Shown here piece by piece: positions 52,676 to 61,583 of a stretch of 64,000 bases of DNA; within the stretch, counting starts at the first letter, position 1; each line of letters begins with the position of its first letter. The translations under genes and the position numbers were made by a program. The stretch is from Microbacterium azadirachtae. Lineage in GTDB: Bacteria > Actinomycetota > Actinomycetes > Actinomycetales > Microbacteriaceae. Below the pieces are notes generated by a model, which was not told the origin of the DNA, made no database searches, and was given only the letters and a program-made list of their open reading frames with translations. Location: NCBI RefSeq assembly GCF_000956545.1, contig NZ_JYIT01000068.1, positions 1 through 64,000 of the forward strand, in the 5' to 3' direction.

Positions 52676-53817
52676 TGCCGCTCGGGACGCCCGACGTGCT
52701 GCTGATCGTGCTGACCGCGCTGGGATGCGCGGGGGTGGTGACGCTCGCGGCGGTGCTGGTGCTCCGTCGTGCACGGAGGGCGGGGCTGACGTTCCGGCTC
52801 GTCGTGGTCGGCGTCGCGTCGGTGCTCGCCCTCGCGACCGGAGTGCTGGCGATCTCGGCGGAGATGTACCTGTCGGCGCACGACTTCACCGTGCTGGTCT
52901 GGGTGCTGGGAGCTGCGCTGCTGTGCGCGCTCGCCACGGCGTGGATCACCGCCCGGGCCGCGCGGAGCTCCGTGCAGGATCTGTCGGCCGCGGTGCGCCG
53001 GGTCGGGGAGGGCGACGTGGTGGACGGCGGAGCGACCGGCTGGCGCGAGTTCGACGACCTCTCGGCGCAGCTCGCCGAGGCCTCCGCGAAGCTCAGCGAC
53101 GCGCGTGCCGAGCTGGAGCGGCTCGACTCCGACCGGCGCAGATTCCTCGCCTGGATCTCGCACGACCTGCGCACCCCGCTCACCGCGATCCGGGCGCTCG
53201 CCGAGTCGGCCGAGGCGGGGCTCGCGGATCCGGCGGCGTTCCCGGCACAGGTGCGCGCGCAGGTCGACACCCTGGGCCGGATGGTCGACGACCTCTTCGA
53301 GCTGTCGCGCATCACGTCGGGCTCCCTCCGGCTGCGGGCCGAGCAGGTCGAGCTGCTCGACATCGTCTCCGATGCGGTCGCCGACGTGCGCGCCGCTGCC
53401 GGACAGCACCGGGTGCGGATCGTGCCGCAGGGGATCAAAGGGCACGTGCTGTGGGCGGATCCGCATCAGCTCACCCGCGTGATCGTCAACCTGCTCACGA
53501 ATGCCGTGCGCCATGCGCCGGACGGATCCGAGATCCTCGTCTTCGCGGAGTCGCCCTCGCCGCATCGCCTCGTGCTCGCCGTGCTCGACCACGGCAGCGG
53601 CGTGGCCGTGGAGGACCTGGACCGCATGTTCGAGGTGGGCTGGAGGTCGGATCCGTCCCGTACCGCGGGCGCCGCGCCCGACGCCGTCGCCTCCGGCGCG
53701 GGGCTGGGTCTGGCGATCGCGCGGGGGCTCGCCCGGGCGCACGGAGGCGACGTGTTCGCCGAGCACACCGACGACGGCTTCTGCCTGAAGGTGGAACTGC
53801 CGGTCGGGCAGCCCTGA
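52672..53817 (+). CDS. Sensor histidine kinase
   Basis: This 381-residue kinase has three hydrophobic segments (about 8-31, 42-63, 71-93), a HAMP-like linker, the phosphoacceptor His164 in WISHDLRTPLTAIRAL and the N, G1 and G2 boxes of the ATPase domain (VNLLTNAVRHAP, LDHGSG, SGAGLGLAIARG). The large extracellular domain is missing, so the signal is perhaps membrane-borne. It is coupled to the upstream regulator by an ATGA overlap. Confidence 0.92.
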   Translation: MMPLGTPDVLLIVLTALGCAGVVTLAAVLVLRRARRAGLTFRLVVVGVASVLALATGVLAISAEMYLSAHDFTVLVWVLGAALLCALATAWITARAARSSVQDLSAAVRRVGEGDVVDGGATGWREFDDLSAQLAEASAKLSDARAELERLDSDRRRFLAWISHDLRTPLTAIRALAESAEAGLADPAAFPAQVRAQVDTLGRMVDDLFELSRITSGSLRLRAEQVELLDIVSDAVADVRAAAGQHRVRIVPQGIKGHVLWADPHQLTRVIVNLLTNAVRHAPDGSEILVFAESPSPHRLVLAVLDHGSGVAVEDLDRMFEVGWRSDPSRTAGAAPDAVASGAGLGLAIARGLARAHGGDVFAEHTDDGFCLKVELPVGQP

Positions 53818-54044
53818 CGCATGTCGCACCGATGAGCATCGCTGTCGTCGGAATGCCGAAATAGCGGTTTCGCCCCAGGTCTTGCGCCAGGGCGCGGATG
53901 GGTCCATCCTTTGTCCAGGATGAGAGCTCTGGGACAGCTCGACTCCTATCTGGGGACCGGGACCATCCGGGCTGAGGCGTAGGGGACGCGCCGGTTCACA
54001 GAGTGCGTTTTACCCGAAACGACTCTCTGAAATGGGGATATGCA
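53818..54044 (+). promoter_or_regulatory. Promoter/leader region of the type IV pilus operon
   Basis: This 227-base gap must hold the pilA promoter, but I cannot place a good -35/-10 pair. It contains the inverted repeat CATCCT-TTGTCC-AGGATG (53905-53922), overlapped by GGATGG-GT-CCATCC. The sequence TCCTATCTGG near 53943 is a possible -10. I see no c-di-GMP riboswitch signature. Confidence 0.35.
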
Positions 54045-54443
54045 ATGAGCGGTATTCGTCGCGCCCTCGAGGCGAAGAAAGCAGCACGCGAGAACGGTGA
54101 AGAGGCCGGCTTCTCACTCATCGAGTTGATCATCGTCGTGGTGATCCTCGGAATCCTGGTGGCGATCGCGATCCCGATCTTCGCCGGGATCCAACAGCAG
54201 GCCAAGGACAATTCACTGAAGTCGATCGCGGCCAGCGCTGCCTCGGCGGTGGCCGCGGATCTGGCGAAGACGACGCCGACGATCACGGCCGCGGGCGCGG
54301 TGCCGAGCACCGTGTACAACTCCTCCGGCAACTCGACCGTCACGGTCGCCGGGCCGCTGACCCTGGACGGCTTCTGCGTCTCGGCAGCGGGCGCGGGCTC
54401 CACCGCGGGCGGTGTCACCGGAAAAGCCGGGCCCGGCTGCTGA
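54045..54443 (+). CDS. pilA: Type IV major pilin (type IVa-like)
   Basis: This 132-residue prepilin has a 21-residue charged leader ending EEAG, then FSLIELIIVVVILGILVAIAIP, the class III cleavage site and hydrophobic stalk with Glu5. The short C-terminal domain has two cysteines (GFCVSA and the last residue), which fit a disulphide-bound D-region. I chose ATG 54045 over 54003 for the leader length and GGGG before it. It is the first gene of the pilus run and the best candidate for the main subunit. Confidence 0.92.
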   Translation: MSGIRRALEAKKAARENGEEAGFSLIELIIVVVILGILVAIAIPIFAGIQQQAKDNSLKSIAASAASAVAADLAKTTPTITAAGAVPSTVYNSSGNSTVTVAGPLTLDGFCVSAAGAGSTAGGVTGKAGPGC

Positions 54444-54511
54444 CACGACCGTCGTGCTCGGCTCCGGGGCGGGAAGCTCCGGGGCCGAGCGCGATCTGGG
54501 GGCGGAGAACG

Positions 54512-54928
54512 ATGGCGAACCAGCGTAATCAGGGCAGCGAGGACGGACTCGGCCTCGTCGAGGTGGTCATTGCGATGTTCCTGCTCGCGCTGGTGGCCGT
54601 CTCCCTCCTCCCGGCCCTGGTCAACGGTCTGCGCTTCTCGGCGCAGCAGTCGTCGGTGGCCACGGCCACCCGGCAGCTCAACGGCCTCATCGACCAGGTG
54701 CGGCAGAGCCCGGACTGCGCGACGATGGGGTCGATCCTCGGCACGGCGGCCACGCCGCGCACCTTCCTGGACGGTCACGGCAACAGCTACACGACCCAGG
54801 CGGCGATCGGATCGTGCAGCAAAGGGTCGACGGTGTCGATCCACCTCACCGCCACGCAGGGCGGGAACGCCCTCGCGGCGGCGGATGCGCTCGTGATCGT
54901 CCCTCCGGATCCGGTGACGTCGCCATGA
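54512..54928 (+). CDS. pilV: Minor pilin, PilV-like
   Basis: This 138-residue prepilin has a leader ending EDG, then LGLVEVVIAMFLLALVAVSLLPAL, with the conserved Glu after the cleavage site. The rest is a small Gly/Ser/Thr-rich beta domain with two cysteines. Its stop overlaps the next start (ATGA). By order and length it matches PilV/GspI-like minor pilins, probably part of a priming or tip complex. Confidence 0.82.
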   Translation: MANQRNQGSEDGLGLVEVVIAMFLLALVAVSLLPALVNGLRFSAQQSSVATATRQLNGLIDQVRQSPDCATMGSILGTAATPRTFLDGHGNSYTTQAAIGSCSKGSTVSIHLTATQGGNALAAADALVIVPPDPVTSP

Positions 54929-55458
54929 CGCCCCGGTCGCAGGACGACAGGGGAGTCTCCCTGATCGAGCTGGTGGTGGTCGTCGCCATCCTCGGCGTCG
55001 TCAGCCTGGTGCTGGGGACGCTGTTCAGCAACATGTGGCGCTCCCAGGTCGCCGTCTCGGCGCAGAGCCAGGCGACGACCCGGGGGCAGCTCGTCGCATC
55101 AGAGGTGGAGCGAGCGATGCGCAACGCAGTGGCCTTCGACGTCTCGGCCGACGGATCGACGATCCGGGTCAACACGGCGCTCGGCGGCGGGCTCCAGTGC
55201 CAGGCGTTCCAGCTCGCCGCGGACGGCCTGCACATGACCGTCTCCTCCTCGCCCGCCCCTTCCTCGGGCTGGCCCGTCTGGCAGGCGGACGTCGCCGCCG
55301 GATCCGGGGCGTTCATCTCCCAGAGCGGCAACAGCGTCGCGTACAGCTTCGATGCGCTCAGCAGGTCGGGGGCCCAGGTGGTCGCGGCGCCCGTGCACTT
55401 CCAGGGCACGGCCTACATGCGCAACTCCGCAGCAGGAAGCCTCAGCCCATGCTGGTGA
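54925..55458 (+). CDS. pilW: Minor pilin, PilW-like
   Basis: This 177-residue prepilin has the leader MTPRSQDDRG, then VSLIELVVVVAILGVVSLVLG (cleavage, Glu5, stalk). The periplasm-equivalent domain is Ser/Ala-rich with two cysteines. Size and position between pilV and the PilX-like gene suggest PilW/GspJ. It overlaps its neighbours at both ends (ATGA upstream; 10 bases downstream). Confidence 0.82.
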   Translation: MTPRSQDDRGVSLIELVVVVAILGVVSLVLGTLFSNMWRSQVAVSAQSQATTRGQLVASEVERAMRNAVAFDVSADGSTIRVNTALGGGLQCQAFQLAADGLHMTVSSSPAPSSGWPVWQADVAAGSGAFISQSGNSVAYSFDALSRSGAQVVAAPVHFQGTAYMRNSAAGSLSPCW

Positions 55459-57080
55459 TCCGGGATCGACTCGAGACGGCGGACCGCGACGACCGCGGTG
55501 CAGCGCTCGTCGCGGTGCTCATCGTGATGATCGTCGGCGTGGTCGCCGCCGTGCTGGTGGCCGCGACCGTGATGTTCACGATCCAGTCCAACGCCAGGAA
55601 CAAGAGCACCACCCAGGCGTTCGTCGCCGCTGAGTCGGGGCGCGACCAGATGCTCGCGACGGTGCTCGCCAACCCGTGCGTGAAGTCCATCGCGGATGCC
55701 GGGTCCGCGCCTCTCTACTACGCGGTCAGCGCGCTGTTCGGGCCCGACAAGGATCATCTGACCGACGCGTGCCTGAGTGCGACCGCGACCTCGACGATCC
55801 AGATCACGGCCAGCGGCAAGGGGCCCGACGGCTCGGCCACCAAGATCGTCGCGCTCTACCAGCGCCCGGTCTCGCTCTCCAACGCGCCCGGCGGGACGAT
55901 GTCGTACTTCGACGGGTCCTTCCTCGCCACCCACGCCAACTACACCGGCGATCTGGTGATCCGCAGCGGCAACTACAGCTGCAACTCGTCGTCCGTGATC
56001 ACGGGTGACCTCTGGGTGCCCAACGGCGCCGTCGATCTCAGCGCGAACTGCACCGTCAACGGCAACGTCTACGCGCTCGGCGACATCACGGCCAGCGGCG
56101 GGAACGCGGCGATGGTGAAGGGGAACCTGATCACCGCGGGCAACGTCAACCTCACGGCGAACGGCTTCTCGCTCGGGGACTCCGCCGTCCCGACGTCGGG
56201 GTTCGTGTACGCCGACGGCACGTTCGCCCTGGGCAACAAGCCCGTCATCATGGGCGGCTATTCGATCGGCAAGGGCTTCAGCGGCGCCGGCGTCGTGGGA
56301 AAGCCCACGCAGACGGTCGCGAACTGCTCGACCAGCCCGACGCCCGCGGCCAACGCCTCGCTCTGCGGATCGCCCGCGGCGAAGCCCGGCACCAACCGCA
56401 CCAACCCGACCCTCGTCGCGGTGACGGCGATGACCACCTGGCGCAACCTCGGCTCGGCGCGCGCCGCGTGGGGCTCGAACATCCAGTGGACCACCGGACC
56501 GTGCAACGGATCCAACGTGAGCGGCCTGCTCGCGGCCGCGCCGACCCCGCCCAACACGCGCGTCGGCATCGACTTCAGCTCCTGCACCGGCACGGTCACC
56601 GTGAACATCGGCGCGACCGGGCTCGTCAACGACGCCGTCATGCTGATCGCGTCCGGATCGCCGATGAACGTCAACGTGTCCGGACCGCTCACCTCGAGCG
56701 CCCCGTCGCTGGCGACGGCGCCGCAGCTGTTCTTCGTCCACGCCGACGCGAACCTCACCGACACCGCGCCGAGCTGCGGATCCGGGTCGGCGAGCGATGC
56801 GCTGACCCTGCCGAGCACCGTGCAGGCGCGGCTGATGTTCTACACGCCCTGCGGGCTCAACAACAGCTCGCAGAACGGGCTGATCTTCCAGGGGCAGTAC
56901 TACGCCAACAACGACGGCACCCCGCACTGGGTGCACCCCGACTTCACCTGCACGCCGATGAGCTGGAGCCCTGTCATCGACCTCGGCTGCAAGGTGGCGA
57001 CGGCGGCGGGCTCACCGGGATCCACGATCACGACCATCCTCCCGCCGACCCTGACCTCCGAGCAGGAGGTCGCGCCATGA
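55449..57080 (+). CDS. PilX-type prepilin with a beta-helix domain
   Basis: This 543-residue protein has a PilX-like start: DDRG, then AALVAVLIVMIVGVVAAVLVAATVMFTIQ (about 18-46) and QAFVAAESGRD. A large region with regular short repeats follows (about 170-290, GDLVIRSGNYSC, GDLWVPNGAVDLSANCTVNGNVYALGD), much like a bactofilin/polymer-forming beta-helix, and then a Cys-rich C-terminal half. It is far larger than usual minor pilins, and I infer a tip or adhesin role. Its ATG lies inside the end of pilW. Confidence 0.8.
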   Translation: MLVIRDRLETADRDDRGAALVAVLIVMIVGVVAAVLVAATVMFTIQSNARNKSTTQAFVAAESGRDQMLATVLANPCVKSIADAGSAPLYYAVSALFGPDKDHLTDACLSATATSTIQITASGKGPDGSATKIVALYQRPVSLSNAPGGTMSYFDGSFLATHANYTGDLVIRSGNYSCNSSSVITGDLWVPNGAVDLSANCTVNGNVYALGDITASGGNAAMVKGNLITAGNVNLTANGFSLGDSAVPTSGFVYADGTFALGNKPVIMGGYSIGKGFSGAGVVGKPTQTVANCSTSPTPAANASLCGSPAAKPGTNRTNPTLVAVTAMTTWRNLGSARAAWGSNIQWTTGPCNGSNVSGLLAAAPTPPNTRVGIDFSSCTGTVTVNIGATGLVNDAVMLIASGSPMNVNVSGPLTSSAPSLATAPQLFFVHADANLTDTAPSCGSGSASDALTLPSTVQARLMFYTPCGLNNSSQNGLIFQGQYYANNDGTPHWVHPDFTCTPMSWSPVIDLGCKVATAAGSPGSTITTILPPTLTSEQEVAP

Positions 57081-57919
57081 CCGCGTTCCTCCTCGTCTTC
57101 GCGGGCTTGTTCGGCCTGGTGATCGGCTCCTTCCTCAACGTCGTCGCGTACCGCGTGCCCGCAGGGATCTCGCTCGTGCGCGAGAGCCGCTGCCCCGGAT
57201 GCGATGCGCCGATCCGGTGGTGGCAGAACGTGCCCGTCGTGTCGTGGGTCGCGCTGCGCGGACGGTGCGCGCGCTGCGCGGCCCCGATCAGCGCGCAGTA
57301 CCCGTTGATCGAGGCGTTCACGGGCGTCGTGTTCGTCGGGGTGGCGTGGTGGGCCCTTCGACTCGCTGCTCCGGTCGGCGCCATTGCGGATCCGGTCTTC
57401 TGGGTCGTGCTCGTCGCGTTCCTCGGCTTCGCGGCGGTGTCGATCGTGCTCAGCCTCATCGATCTGGAGACGAAGCGGCTGCCGAACGCGATCGTGCTGC
57501 CGAGCATCGTCGTCGGAGTCGCCCTGCTCGCGATCGCGGCGGCCCTGGGGCCGGCGGGATCGGCGAGCGGGATCGGATGGACCACCTTCCTGCGGGCGGT
57601 CGCGGGCGGGGCGATCCTCTGCGCGTTCTATGCGGTCGTGCGCCTCATCAGCCCGCGCGGCATGGGCGGCGGCGACGTCAAGCTCGCGGCCCTCGTGGGC
57701 CTGTTCCTCGGCTGGTGCGGGTGGGCGACCCTCGTCGTCGGCGCCTTCGCGGCGTTCGTGCTCGGCGGGCTGTTCGGGGTGGGCCTGATCCTGCTGCGCC
57801 GAGCGAAACGCACGACGGCGATCCCGTTCGGGCCGTGGATGATCGCGGGCGCCTGGGCTGGGATCGCCGTGGGTGAGCCGATCGGACGCTGGTATGTCGG
57901 AATGCTGGGACTGAGCTGA
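57077..57919 (+). CDS. pilD: Prepilin peptidase and N-methyltransferase
   Basis: This 280-residue membrane aspartyl protease cleaves prepilins and methylates the new N terminus. The cytosolic four-cysteine site is Cys39, Cys42, Cys64 and Cys67. The catalytic aspartates are Asp129 in SLIDLETKRLPN and Asp200 in GMGGGD. About seven further hydrophobic segments are seen. It overlaps the PilX-like gene by ATGA and serves the pilins encoded upstream. Confidence 0.95.
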   Translation: MTAFLLVFAGLFGLVIGSFLNVVAYRVPAGISLVRESRCPGCDAPIRWWQNVPVVSWVALRGRCARCAAPISAQYPLIEAFTGVVFVGVAWWALRLAAPVGAIADPVFWVVLVAFLGFAAVSIVLSLIDLETKRLPNAIVLPSIVVGVALLAIAAALGPAGSASGIGWTTFLRAVAGGAILCAFYAVVRLISPRGMGGGDVKLAALVGLFLGWCGWATLVVGAFAAFVLGGLFGVGLILLRRAKRTTAIPFGPWMIAGAWAGIAVGEPIGRWYVGMLGLS

Positions 57920-57956
57920 GCTGCGGCGAAGCGCGTGGGGAACTGGGGAAGAGAAG

Positions 57957-59009
57957 ATGGCGAAGAGTCACGTCGGAGTCGAGATCACGGAGGAGAGCGT
58001 CCGTGCGGTCGAGGTGAGCGGCGAACGGTCGCCGCAGGTGGTCGCCTGCGGCGAGGTGCCGCTGCCTCCGGACGCCGCCCACGATTCGGAGGTGCTCGAT
58101 CAGGGCGCGGTCGCCTTCGCGATCCAGCAGCTCTGGCGCACGGCCGGGATCAAGGCGAAGTCCGCCACGCTCGGGATCGCCAGCCGGCGCGTGCTGGTGC
58201 GCGAGCACAGCACGGCAGCGATGGCGCCCGACCTGCTGCGCCAGGCCCTGCCGTTCCAGGTGCAGGATCTGCTTCCCGTGCCGGTCGCGCAGGCGGTGCT
58301 GGACTACTACCCGACGTCGCAGGAGGGGGGCCAGCTGCACGGCCTGCTCGTCGCCGCCGTCGCCGACACGGTCGAAGCGATGATCGCGTCGTTCGCGCGG
58401 GCGAAGATCCGCATCGACGGCGTCGACCTCGCCGCCTTCGGCCTCGCCCGCGCCGCGGCCCGCGTGGTGCCGGCCGGTGTGGTCGCCGCGATCAACATCG
58501 GCGACCACACGACGCAGATCGTGATCCTGCGCGACGGGATCCCCGATTTCGTCCGCATCACGCCCGTGGATCTGGAGACCTCGGCGGTGCGTCGACGCGC
58601 GGCGCAGATGGTCGCGCCGAGCGGTGCGGGCGACGGCACGTTCGCGGTCGCGGGATCCGATACCGGGTCGAGTGACGACGACCTGACGGGCACGGCCGGG
58701 ATCGTCGCGCGCGGAGCGCTGCGCGTCGACGCCGGCGTGCGCCCGGTGCACGACCTGATCGGCCGGATGCGCAGCACGCTGGCCTTCTACCTGAACAGAC
58801 CCGAGGCGGCGCCCATCCAGCAGGTGCTGCTCAGCGGTGCCGGATCCGCCGTCGACGGCGTCGCCTCCGGTCTCGCCGCCGCCGTCGAGGTTCCGGTGCA
58901 CACGCTGAGCCTGCAGAACGTCCTGCCGGTGCGCGGCACGGATCCGGGCGGAGAGCTCGCTCTCGATCTGGTGCCCACCGCCGGACTCGCCCTCGGAAAG
59001 GACCGCTGA
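57957..59009 (+). CDS. pilM: Type IV pilus assembly protein PilM
   Basis: This 350-residue actin-like ATPase fold protein starts HVGVEITEESVRAVEVSG and has INIGDHTTQIVI (about 183-194, phosphate 2-like) and LLSGAGSAVDGVASGLAA near 284-300. PilM binds the cytosolic tail of PilN and links the platform to the motor. GGGGAAGAGAAG precedes the ATG. Its stop shares one base with the pilN start. Confidence 0.9.
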   Translation: MAKSHVGVEITEESVRAVEVSGERSPQVVACGEVPLPPDAAHDSEVLDQGAVAFAIQQLWRTAGIKAKSATLGIASRRVLVREHSTAAMAPDLLRQALPFQVQDLLPVPVAQAVLDYYPTSQEGGQLHGLLVAAVADTVEAMIASFARAKIRIDGVDLAAFGLARAAARVVPAGVVAAINIGDHTTQIVILRDGIPDFVRITPVDLETSAVRRRAAQMVAPSGAGDGTFAVAGSDTGSSDDDLTGTAGIVARGALRVDAGVRPVHDLIGRMRSTLAFYLNRPEAAPIQQVLLSGAGSAVDGVASGLAAAVEVPVHTLSLQNVLPVRGTDPGGELALDLVPTAGLALGKDR

Positions 59010-59671
59010 TGTCCCGCATCGCCGCCGCCGCCGTGGGCGGCCCGCCCCGCGTCGATCTGCTGCCCCGCTCCGAGGTCGATCGCCGGGAGCGCGAGAAGCT
59101 CTCCGCCGTCTGGGTGCGGATCGGGCTGCTCGCGGTCCTCCTCGCGGCGGCGCTCATCGGGGCCGCCTTCGTGTGGAATCAGTTCGCGCAGCAGCAGCTG
59201 GTGGCCGAACAGGACCGTTCGACGCAGCTGCTCGCTCAGATCGGCCAGCTGAACGACGTCAGCGGCGCCCTCGCGACCGAGGGGGAGCTGAACGCCTTCC
59301 GCGGCGAGGCGATGGGGTCGGATCTCGCCTGGAGCGGCATCCTCGATCGTGTCCGCAGCGCGCTCCCCGCCGACACGACGGTGACCGGCTTCGAGCTCAC
59401 GCCCGGGGCCGTTCCGGATCCGGCGGCGAAGGACAAGGACGCGGCGAAGAAGGCGATCGGCCTCACCGGCACCCTCACGATCGACAGCCCGAACGCGCTG
59501 GACCTGGGCGCCCTGGCGCGGGGGCTGCGCGGTGTCGACGGAGTGCTCGCGGCCGACGGCAGGGCGAGCACGGCCAGCCAGCAGTCTCCCGGCCGGTACA
59601 TCTACACGATCGACGTCACCTTCGATCAGACCGTGTACTCCGGACGGTACGCGAAGGAGGCGACGAAGTGA
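59009..59671 (+). CDS. pilN: Type IV pilus assembly protein PilN
   Basis: This 220-residue bitopic protein has the N-terminal cytosolic motif PRVDLLPRSEVDRRE (about 11-25), which is the PilN segment that binds PilM (family NLLP). One transmembrane helix (about 35-57), a coiled coil (about 60-95) and a C-terminal ferredoxin-like domain follow. A lysine-rich insert (AKDKDAAKKA) lies in the last domain. It overlaps pilO by GTGA. Confidence 0.9.
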   Translation: MSRIAAAAVGGPPRVDLLPRSEVDRREREKLSAVWVRIGLLAVLLAAALIGAAFVWNQFAQQQLVAEQDRSTQLLAQIGQLNDVSGALATEGELNAFRGEAMGSDLAWSGILDRVRSALPADTTVTGFELTPGAVPDPAAKDKDAAKKAIGLTGTLTIDSPNALDLGALARGLRGVDGVLAADGRASTASQQSPGRYIYTIDVTFDQTVYSGRYAKEATK

Positions 59672-60447
59672 CCAAGCAGCTGATCACCCTGATCGGCGCC
59701 CTCGTGTCGATCGCCATCGTGGTGCTGGCCGTCGTCTTCGGCGTCCTGCCCCTCGTCGGACAGTCGTTCACGGCGCTGAGCAGCACGAGCCAGGTCGCCG
59801 CCACCAACGCGACCTACCGCACGCAGATCGCGGAACTGCAGAAGCAGAAGCAGCGCAAGGCGGAGATCGACGCCTCGGTCGACGCCCTGCGCGGGCAGAT
59901 CCCCGCGTCGCCCGAGCTCGACCAGGTGTTCGACATCGTCGCCACCTCCGCGCAGGCGTCCGGAGCGGCGCTGACGAGCGCGACCCGCGGCGACCTGGCG
60001 CCCTTCGCCCCGCGCACCGCTCCGGTCGAGGCGGGGCCGGGGGCCGCTGCGGCGGAGAAGGCGCAGACCGCGCCCTCCGCCCAGCCGACGCCGCAGCCCA
60101 CCGCGGGTTCGGGCACCGTGGGCGATGCGAAGAACGTCGCCGCGCAGGCGGACGCGAACGCGGCTCAGACCTCGCAGGCCGGCGCCTCGGGATCGAACGG
60201 CGCGAACGCCGCGGCTCCGGCTGGCGGAGGGACGGCCGCGGCGGGCAAGGAGCAGATCCCCGTGACGGTGATCGCGACCGTCCCCGACGCCGCGGCCGCC
60301 CAGGCCTTCCTCGACGGACTGCGCGGATCCGACCGGCTGCTCGCCGTCGACAAGGCCGCGCTCTCGCCGGGGAACGGCGGGCTCCAGCTCCACGTCGACC
60401 TGCTCGCCTTCGTGGCGCCGGCACCCACGGCGGGGGCGTCGAGATGA
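59668..60447 (+). CDS. pilO: Type IV pilus assembly protein PilO
   Basis: This 259-residue protein has one transmembrane helix (about 8-30), a coiled coil (about 45-80) and the PilO C-terminal domain split by a long Ala/Pro/Gln/Gly region (about 120-195). PilO pairs with PilN on the outer side of the membrane. The low-complexity insert is not usual in Gram-negative PilO. The GTG start overlaps the pilN stop. No pilP or secretin pilQ follows, as expected for a monoderm. Confidence 0.85.
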   Translation: MTKQLITLIGALVSIAIVVLAVVFGVLPLVGQSFTALSSTSQVAATNATYRTQIAELQKQKQRKAEIDASVDALRGQIPASPELDQVFDIVATSAQASGAALTSATRGDLAPFAPRTAPVEAGPGAAAAEKAQTAPSAQPTPQPTAGSGTVGDAKNVAAQADANAAQTSQAGASGSNGANAAAPAGGGTAAAGKEQIPVTVIATVPDAAAAQAFLDGLRGSDRLLAVDKAALSPGNGGLQLHVDLLAFVAPAPTAGASR

Positions 60448-61583
60448 GCGTCCTCGCCCTCACCCGCATCCTCGCGATCGGCGCCCGCGCGGGGGCCAGC
60501 GACGTGCACGTGACCGCGGGGGCCGCTCCGCTCATGCGGGTCGACGGGGATCTCGTCGCCGTGCCGGGATACGCGGATCCGCTGAGCGCGGACTGGGTCG
60601 AGCAGGCGACGTTCGAGCTCATGACGATGCCGCAGCGCGAGGAGTTCGCGACGCGGCACGAGGTCGACCTCGCGCACGCCAGCCCCGGCATCGGGCGCTT
60701 CCGGGTGAACGTGTTCCGCCAGCTCGGCGAGATCGCGATGGCGCTGCGGTTCATCCCCGACCGGGTGTTCAGCCTCGAGGAGCTCGGTGCGCCGGCGATC
60801 GCGGCCGACCTCGCGCTGCGGCCGCGCGGTCTCGTGCTGCTCACCGGACCGACCGGATCCGGGAAGTCCACCACGCTCACCGCGATGGTCGACATCGTCA
60901 ACAACACCCGGCCGGTGCACGTCGTCACCATCGAGGATCCGATCGAGTTCCACCACACCAGCAACCGGGCGCTCATCCATCAGCGCGAGGTCGGATCCGA
61001 CACCGAGTCCTTCGCCGAGGCGCTGCGCCGGGTGCTGCGGCAGGACCCCGACGTGATCCTGGTCGGCGAGCTGCGCGACCCGGAGTCGATCTCGACGGCC
61101 CTGTCCGCGGCGGAGACCGGCCACCTGGTGCTCTCCACGCTGCACACCCAGGGGGCGGCCAAGTCGGTGAACCGCATCGTCGACGTGTTCCCCGCCGATC
61201 AGCAGCACCAGATCCGCACCCAGCTGGGCGACACGCTTCAGGGCATCATCAGCCAGACGCTGCTGCCGCAGGCGCAGACCTCGGGTCGCACCATCGCGAC
61301 CGAGGTGCTCATCAACACGCCCGCCGTCGCGAACCTCATCCGCGAGGGCCAGGTGTCGCAGCTGTACTCCACGATGCAGGCCGGGCAGGCCTACGGCATG
61401 CACACGCTCGACCAGGATCTGCGCCGCCTCGTCGGCGAGGGGCGCATCGCCGCCCACGTCGCGCGCACCTTCGCCGTCGATCCGAAGTCGATCGACGGCG
61501 TGCACGTGCGGCCCGCGGATCTCGACGCCGAATCGTGGTCGACGTTCGCCGGTGGGACGCAGCTCGAGGAATGGGGATCGTGA
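60444..61583 (+). CDS. pilT: Pilus retraction ATPase
   Basis: This 379-residue PilT-type motor has Walker A GPTGSGKSTT (about 135-144), the Asp box VTIEDPIEFHH, Walker B DVILVGELRDPES, the His box LHTQGAAKSVNRIVDVFP and the segment AxGMHTLDQDL. It depolymerises pili, so twitching or DNA uptake is possible. It overlaps pilO by ATGA and shares one base with pilC. Confidence 0.95.
   Translation: MSVLALTRILAIGARAGASDVHVTAGAAPLMRVDGDLVAVPGYADPLSADWVEQATFELMTMPQREEFATRHEVDLAHASPGIGRFRVNVFRQLGEIAMALRFIPDRVFSLEELGAPAIAADLALRPRGLVLLTGPTGSGKSTTLTAMVDIVNNTRPVHVVTIEDPIEFHHTSNRALIHQREVGSDTESFAEALRRVLRQDPDVILVGELRDPESISTALSAAETGHLVLSTLHTQGAAKSVNRIVDVFPADQQHQIRTQLGDTLQGIISQTLLPQAQTSGRTIATEVLINTPAVANLIREGQVSQLYSTMQAGQAYGMHTLDQDLRRLVGEGRIAAHVARTFAVDPKSIDGVHVRPADLDAESWSTFAGGTQLEEWGS

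Noticed and set aside
53818..54044. Possible c-di-GMP riboswitch upstream of pilA
   Set aside because: Pilus genes are sometimes controlled this way, but the conserved GEMM core segments are not present; only short hairpins are.
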